Positions 60,802-64,000 of a DNA stretch of 64,000 nt are shown here, one piece after another (within the stretch, counting starts at the first letter, position 1; the number at the start of each line of letters is the position of its first letter). The notes beneath the pieces were generated by a model. The model was not told where the DNA came from. It was given only the letters and a program-made list of their open reading frames with translations, and ran no database searches. Origin of the DNA: Verrucomicrobiaceae bacterium (GTDB taxonomy: Bacteria; Verrucomicrobiota; Verrucomicrobiia; Verrucomicrobiales; Verrucomicrobiaceae). The translations under genes were made by a program, and so were the position numbers. The DNA is taken from NCBI GenBank assembly GCA_027487315.1, contig JAIYDW010000076.1, forward strand, positions 1 through 64,000, read 5' to 3'.

Positions 60802-63800
60802 ATGAACTTTATTTATTCGATGTATTCCCTGATGTTGAAGAGACGTTTTCTTTTGGCTGGCTTTTGCGCTTTGTCGGTTTGTTTGCTGCCGGGATTGGCT
60901 TGGGCGGGTTTGCCGGGGGTGGTGCGTGGGGCAACGCCGGTGGCGCGTCCGTCGGGGATCAGGCCGGGGGTGGTGGGTCAATCGGCGATGCCATTGCCGA
61001 GGGTGCTTGGACCTGTGCGGGTGACGGGGACAACGAATGCGGCGACTGTGGCGAGGGGCAGAGAGTCGGTGGGTTTGGTTTTGAATGCGGTGGAAGAAGA
61101 GGGGAAGCTGAAGGCGACGGCGACGACGGAGCGGCCGCATTTGGTTTTGCAGGTGAGAAATGAAGAGGGTTGGAGTCCGGTGGCGAGTCGGCATTTGACG
61201 GGTGAGGGATCGGCCGAAGTGGTGTTTGAGATGCCGGAGTGGACGAAGGGGAAGACGCATCGGGTGATGGCGTATGAGGATGCGGGGTTTCCGAAAGGGT
61301 TCACTGGGGGAGAGCGGAGTTTCGCCTCGCGAGATGGGTGGTATGATGTTTATCCGGTTTGTGGAATGCCGGTGATGCCGATGATGCCGGTGATGCGGGC
61401 GATGCAGGTGCAGGAGACGATGTTTACGAACACTGGGGTGATTACCGGGGGTAACATGTTGTTAACGGGGGCGGTGACCACGAACTTGATGGCGACGACT
61501 GCAGTTACCAACAATATGGTGGGGGCATCGGCATCTGTGGCGAGGCTTGATGCGGTGGCTGCGCCAATTGCGGCACCAGCGGTTTCTTTGGAGGCGCCGG
61601 TGGAGGCGGACATCTGGAAGATTGTCGGGACGCGGTTGTATTTCTTCAATCAGTATCGGGGATTGCAGGTGTTTGATTTGAGCAATCCGGCGGCGCCAGT
61701 GAAGACGGGGGCGCTGCGGATGTCGGCGGTGGGTGAGCAGCTTTATGTTTTGAATGACCGGGGAACTTTGCTGGCGTTGGTGACGGATGTGCCGGGGGTG
61801 AATGGGATGGGTGCGACGGAGATTGTGATGGTGGAGGTGACTCGAAACGGGGTGCCGAAGGAGCTTTCGCGCTTTCGGATGAGTGGTCGTCATGAGGACA
61901 GTCGATGGATAGGGAGCCAACTGCATTTGGTGCTGACGCAGTCAACGCAGAGTTCTGATCAGGTGGCGTTGGTGTCGGTGGATTTTTCGAAGCCGAAGGC
62001 GCTGGTGATTCGGTCGAATCAGAAGGTGCCGGGGTGGACGCCGAAGCTGCAGGCGGTGGCTGGGCATTTGCTGGTGGCGACGACGGGATCAGCCAATTAT
62101 GGGTGGGTGGGCGGAGGGGAGGCCTCGACGGTGTATGTGTATCGGGCGCTGAGAGCGGGGGGCACGGAACTGGTGAAGTCGCTGCCGTTGAAAGGGGTGG
62201 TGTTGGACAAGTTTAAGATGAACCTAGCGGGCAATGCGCTGGTGGCGGTGACGCAGACGCGCAATGCCTCCAACTGGATGTTGCAGACATGGGTAGAGAC
62301 GTATGCGCTGGCGGGAGCGGAAGTGGCACCGATCGCGCAGGTGTCGATTCCGGCGGCGGACTGGGAGACGCTTTATGCAACGCGGTTTGACGGGACGAAG
62401 GTCTATGTGGTGACGTTCCGGCAGATTGATCCGTTGTTTGTGGTGGAGCTGGATGATCCGGCGAATCCGGTGATCACTGGGGAATTGAAGGTGCCGGGCT
62501 GGTCAACGTATTTGCTGCCGCGCGGGGATCAGTTGCTGGCGGTGGGGATCGAGGAGGGGCGGGCGACGGTCTCGATCTTTGGGGTGGCTGATCCGGCGGT
62601 GCCGACGCTGGTGTCGCGGGTGTTTTTGGGAGAGAAGGGTGGCTGGAGTTCGACCGAGGCGAACTATGATGAGAAGGCGGTGGAGTATTTGCCGGAGGCG
62701 GGGCTGTTGCTGCTGCCGTTTCAGAAGTCGGGTTATACGGCGGCGGGGCGATACTGGAATGAAAAGGGGATTCAGGTGGTGCGAGTGGGGCGTGATGAAT
62801 TGACGCTGGGAGAGGTGATTCCGCATGAATTTGAGGCGCGGCGGGGATCGTTGATCAAGGGGCACTTTGTGTCGATATCAGGGCGGGAATTGATCGTGGT
62901 GAAGCGTGGCGCGGGCAAGGCGCCGCCGGTGGCGCAGGTGTCGTTGGCGTGGCAGGTGGATGAGGTGGTGCCGTTTGGTGATTATCTTTTGCAGATCGAG
63001 TATGGGAGTCCGAATGCGATGCTGCGGGTGACGACGACGGGGAATCCGGATGGGTTGGTGGAAGAGATCGATCCGGGGCCGGGAGCGATTGTGGGAGTGG
63101 AGAGGCGTGGAGAAGAGTTGTTCGTGGCGCAGAAGGTGGTGAAGACCGAGGTGTTGGAGGGTGGGGGCACTCGGGAGGTGTATGGGTTGCGGACGTGGCG
63201 GTTTGGGATTGGGAATGAGCCGACGGTGAAGGAGTTGGGTCGGGTGGAGAGTTGGGCGTTTGGCGATGGTGCTGTGCTGGGTGGGCTTTATGGAAGGCCG
63301 AAGGTGCGGGCGGTGTGGCCGAAGGGGGATCTGCTGGTTTGGGAAGTGAAGGAAGGGGGATGGATTTGGGGCGGGCCGACTCTTATTCGCCTGGTGAATA
63401 CGATTGGGGTGATTCCGACTTTGACGATCAGTATTCAGCCTGAGGCGACTGTGTTTCGGGCGGCAGTGCTTTGGACGAATGATACGGTTTTGAAGTCGAT
63501 ACCCATCGATCCTCCGAAACTGGTGAGGCCATTGGTTCGGGAGCGTTCGCTGGCGATGCTGTGGCCGGTGAGTTTGGCGGGAGGTGAGATGACGTCGATG
63601 GAGACGGTGCCGGTGAAGGGTGGGCCAAGTGATCGGTTGAGTGGTGATTTGATGGCGCAGAACGGGTTCGTCTTTTTGGGGATGGAAGTGCGGAATGCGC
63701 CATGGGAGGCGGATGCGCAGGGGGTGCCGGTTGCAGAGGGGACTCAAGTTGTGTCGCCTGGCGGGTCGGGTCCGGTTCAGTATCTGTCGATGGGGTATTG

Positions 63801-64000
63801 GTATTACCAGCCGCCGAAGATTTGGTCGGCGATGATGGTGGTTGATTTCACGCAGAAGACGCCGGTGGTGCGTGAGCCGGTGGGGGTGCCGGGGGAATTG
63901 GTGGCGGTGGCGAATGTGGGGCAGGCGGGAGGTGTTGTGGTGGCGGTGGATGCTATTAAGAGGGATGTGAGGACACTGGTTTATGATGGGGTGGCGTGTT
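60802..64000 (+). CDS. Large secreted beta-propeller domain protein, 3' end beyond the window
   Basis: From the ATG at 60802 the frame stays open to the right edge (1066 codons) with no stop. A signal peptide (RFLLAGFCALSVCLLPGLAWA) is followed by an unusual Met/Pro-rich stretch (GMPVMPMMPVMRAMQVQ, about 188-204) and a beta-propeller similar to the PF09826 type: DIWKIVGTRLYFFNQYRGLQ, VFDLSNPAAPVKTGALRM, WIGSQLHLVLTQ, VVELDDPANPVITGEL. It lies 36 bases after the STN-like protein gene and is likely co-transcribed. A role as a surface or adhesive protein is a guess. Confidence 0.82.
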   Translation, partial: MNFIYSMYSLMLKRRFLLAGFCALSVCLLPGLAWAGLPGVVRGATPVARPSGIRPGVVGQSAMPLPRVLGPVRVTGTTNAATVARGRESVGLVLNAVEEEGKLKATATTERPHLVLQVRNEEGWSPVASRHLTGEGSAEVVFEMPEWTKGKTHRVMAYEDAGFPKGFTGGERSFASRDGWYDVYPVCGMPVMPMMPVMRAMQVQETMFTNTGVITGGNMLLTGAVTTNLMATTAVTNNMVGASASVARLDAVAAPIAAPAVSLEAPVEADIWKIVGTRLYFFNQYRGLQVFDLSNPAAPVKTGALRMSAVGEQLYVLNDRGTLLALVTDVPGVNGMGATEIVMVEVTRNGVPKELSRFRMSGRHEDSRWIGSQLHLVLTQSTQSSDQVALVSVDFSKPKALVIRSNQKVPGWTPKLQAVAGHLLVATTGSANYGWVGGGEASTVYVYRALRAGGTELVKSLPLKGVVLDKFKMNLAGNALVAVTQTRNASNWMLQTWVETYALAGAEVAPIAQVSIPAADWETLYATRFDGTKVYVVTFRQIDPLFVVELDDPANPVITGELKVPGWSTYLLPRGDQLLAVGIEEGRATVSIFGVADPAVPTLVSRVFLGEKGGWSSTEANYDEKAVEYLPEAGLLLLPFQKSGYTAAGRYWNEKGIQVVRVGRDELTLGEVIPHEFEARRGSLIKGHFVSISGRELIVVKRGAGKAPPVAQVSLAWQVDEVVPFGDYLLQIEYGSPNAMLRVTTTGNPDGLVEEIDPGPGAIVGVERRGEELFVAQKVVKTEVLEGGGTREVYGLRTWRFGIGNEPTVKELGRVESWAFGDGAVLGGLYGRPKVRAVWPKGDLLVWEVKEGGWIWGGPTLIRLVNTIGVIPTLTISIQPEATVFRAAVLWTNDTVLKSIPIDPPKLVRPLVRERSLAMLWPVSLAGGEMTSMETVPVKGGPSDRLSGDLMAQNGFVFLGMEVRNAPWEADAQGVPVAEGTQVVSPGGSGPVQYLSMGYWYYQPPKIWSAMMVVDFTQKTPVVREPVGVPGELVAVANVGQAGGVVVAVDAIKRDVRTLVYDGVAC

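Overview
The window is high-GC DNA from a Gram-negative bacterium, most likely a member of the Verrucomicrobiota. This is inferred from an ECF sigma factor of the Rhodopirellula/Verrucomicrobium type, a short archaeal-type prolyl-tRNA synthetase, a PEP-CTERM tail, many secreted proteins without recognisable families, and intergenic spacers rich in palindromes and heptanucleotide arrays. I see no tRNA, rRNA or CRISPR.

Region 1 (1-18059) is a surface-polysaccharide cluster, mostly on the minus strand. It holds SAM methyltransferases, two FkbM-type methyltransferases, GT4/GT8-like/GT25 glycosyltransferases, two O-acetyltransferases, two tandem Wzx-like flippases and two Gmd paralogues. Several genes are decaying: two glycosyltransferase relics flank an intact GT4 gene, and another GT4 gene has no usable start codon where a heptamer array and a hairpin repeat meet its 5' end. 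Region 2 (18060-21130) is a repeat island. It holds a REP-associated transposase (RAYT) between two direct REP copies, a duplicated gene tail at the REP edge, and a small membrane-protein gene broken by an amber codon.

Region 3 (21139-27187) is a second glycan operon on the minus strand (GT39, WecB, NodB-like deacetylase, GT2, FAD oxidoreductase). Region 4 (27502-43609) has a PQQ-type sugar dehydrogenase, proS, a MoxR/DUF58/BatA-like/VWA operon that carries an embedded vapBC toxin-antitoxin pair, a pair of unknown genes, purU, and a GT4/GT9 pair.

Region 5 (43686-53662) is on the plus strand: yejB-yejE-yejA peptide uptake genes without a yejF ATPase, a three-gene set with a lone ABC ATPase, a secretin-like secreted protein, and a VIT/VWA protein with a PEP-CTERM tail. 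Region 6 (53693-58467) is a lipoprotein and the fur-sufC-sufB-sufD iron-sulfur operon, with a palindromic Fur-like box upstream of fur. Region 7 (58641 to the end) is an ECF sigma factor, a membrane-anchored STN-like protein and a large secreted beta-propeller protein that runs off the right edge.

At least six dispersed repeat families occupy the spacers. The REP family has five copies plus a partial one. A family reading ACAGGATT lies just upstream of three start codons in the same orientation. Heptamer arrays lie at gene ends and beginnings in the polysaccharide loci.
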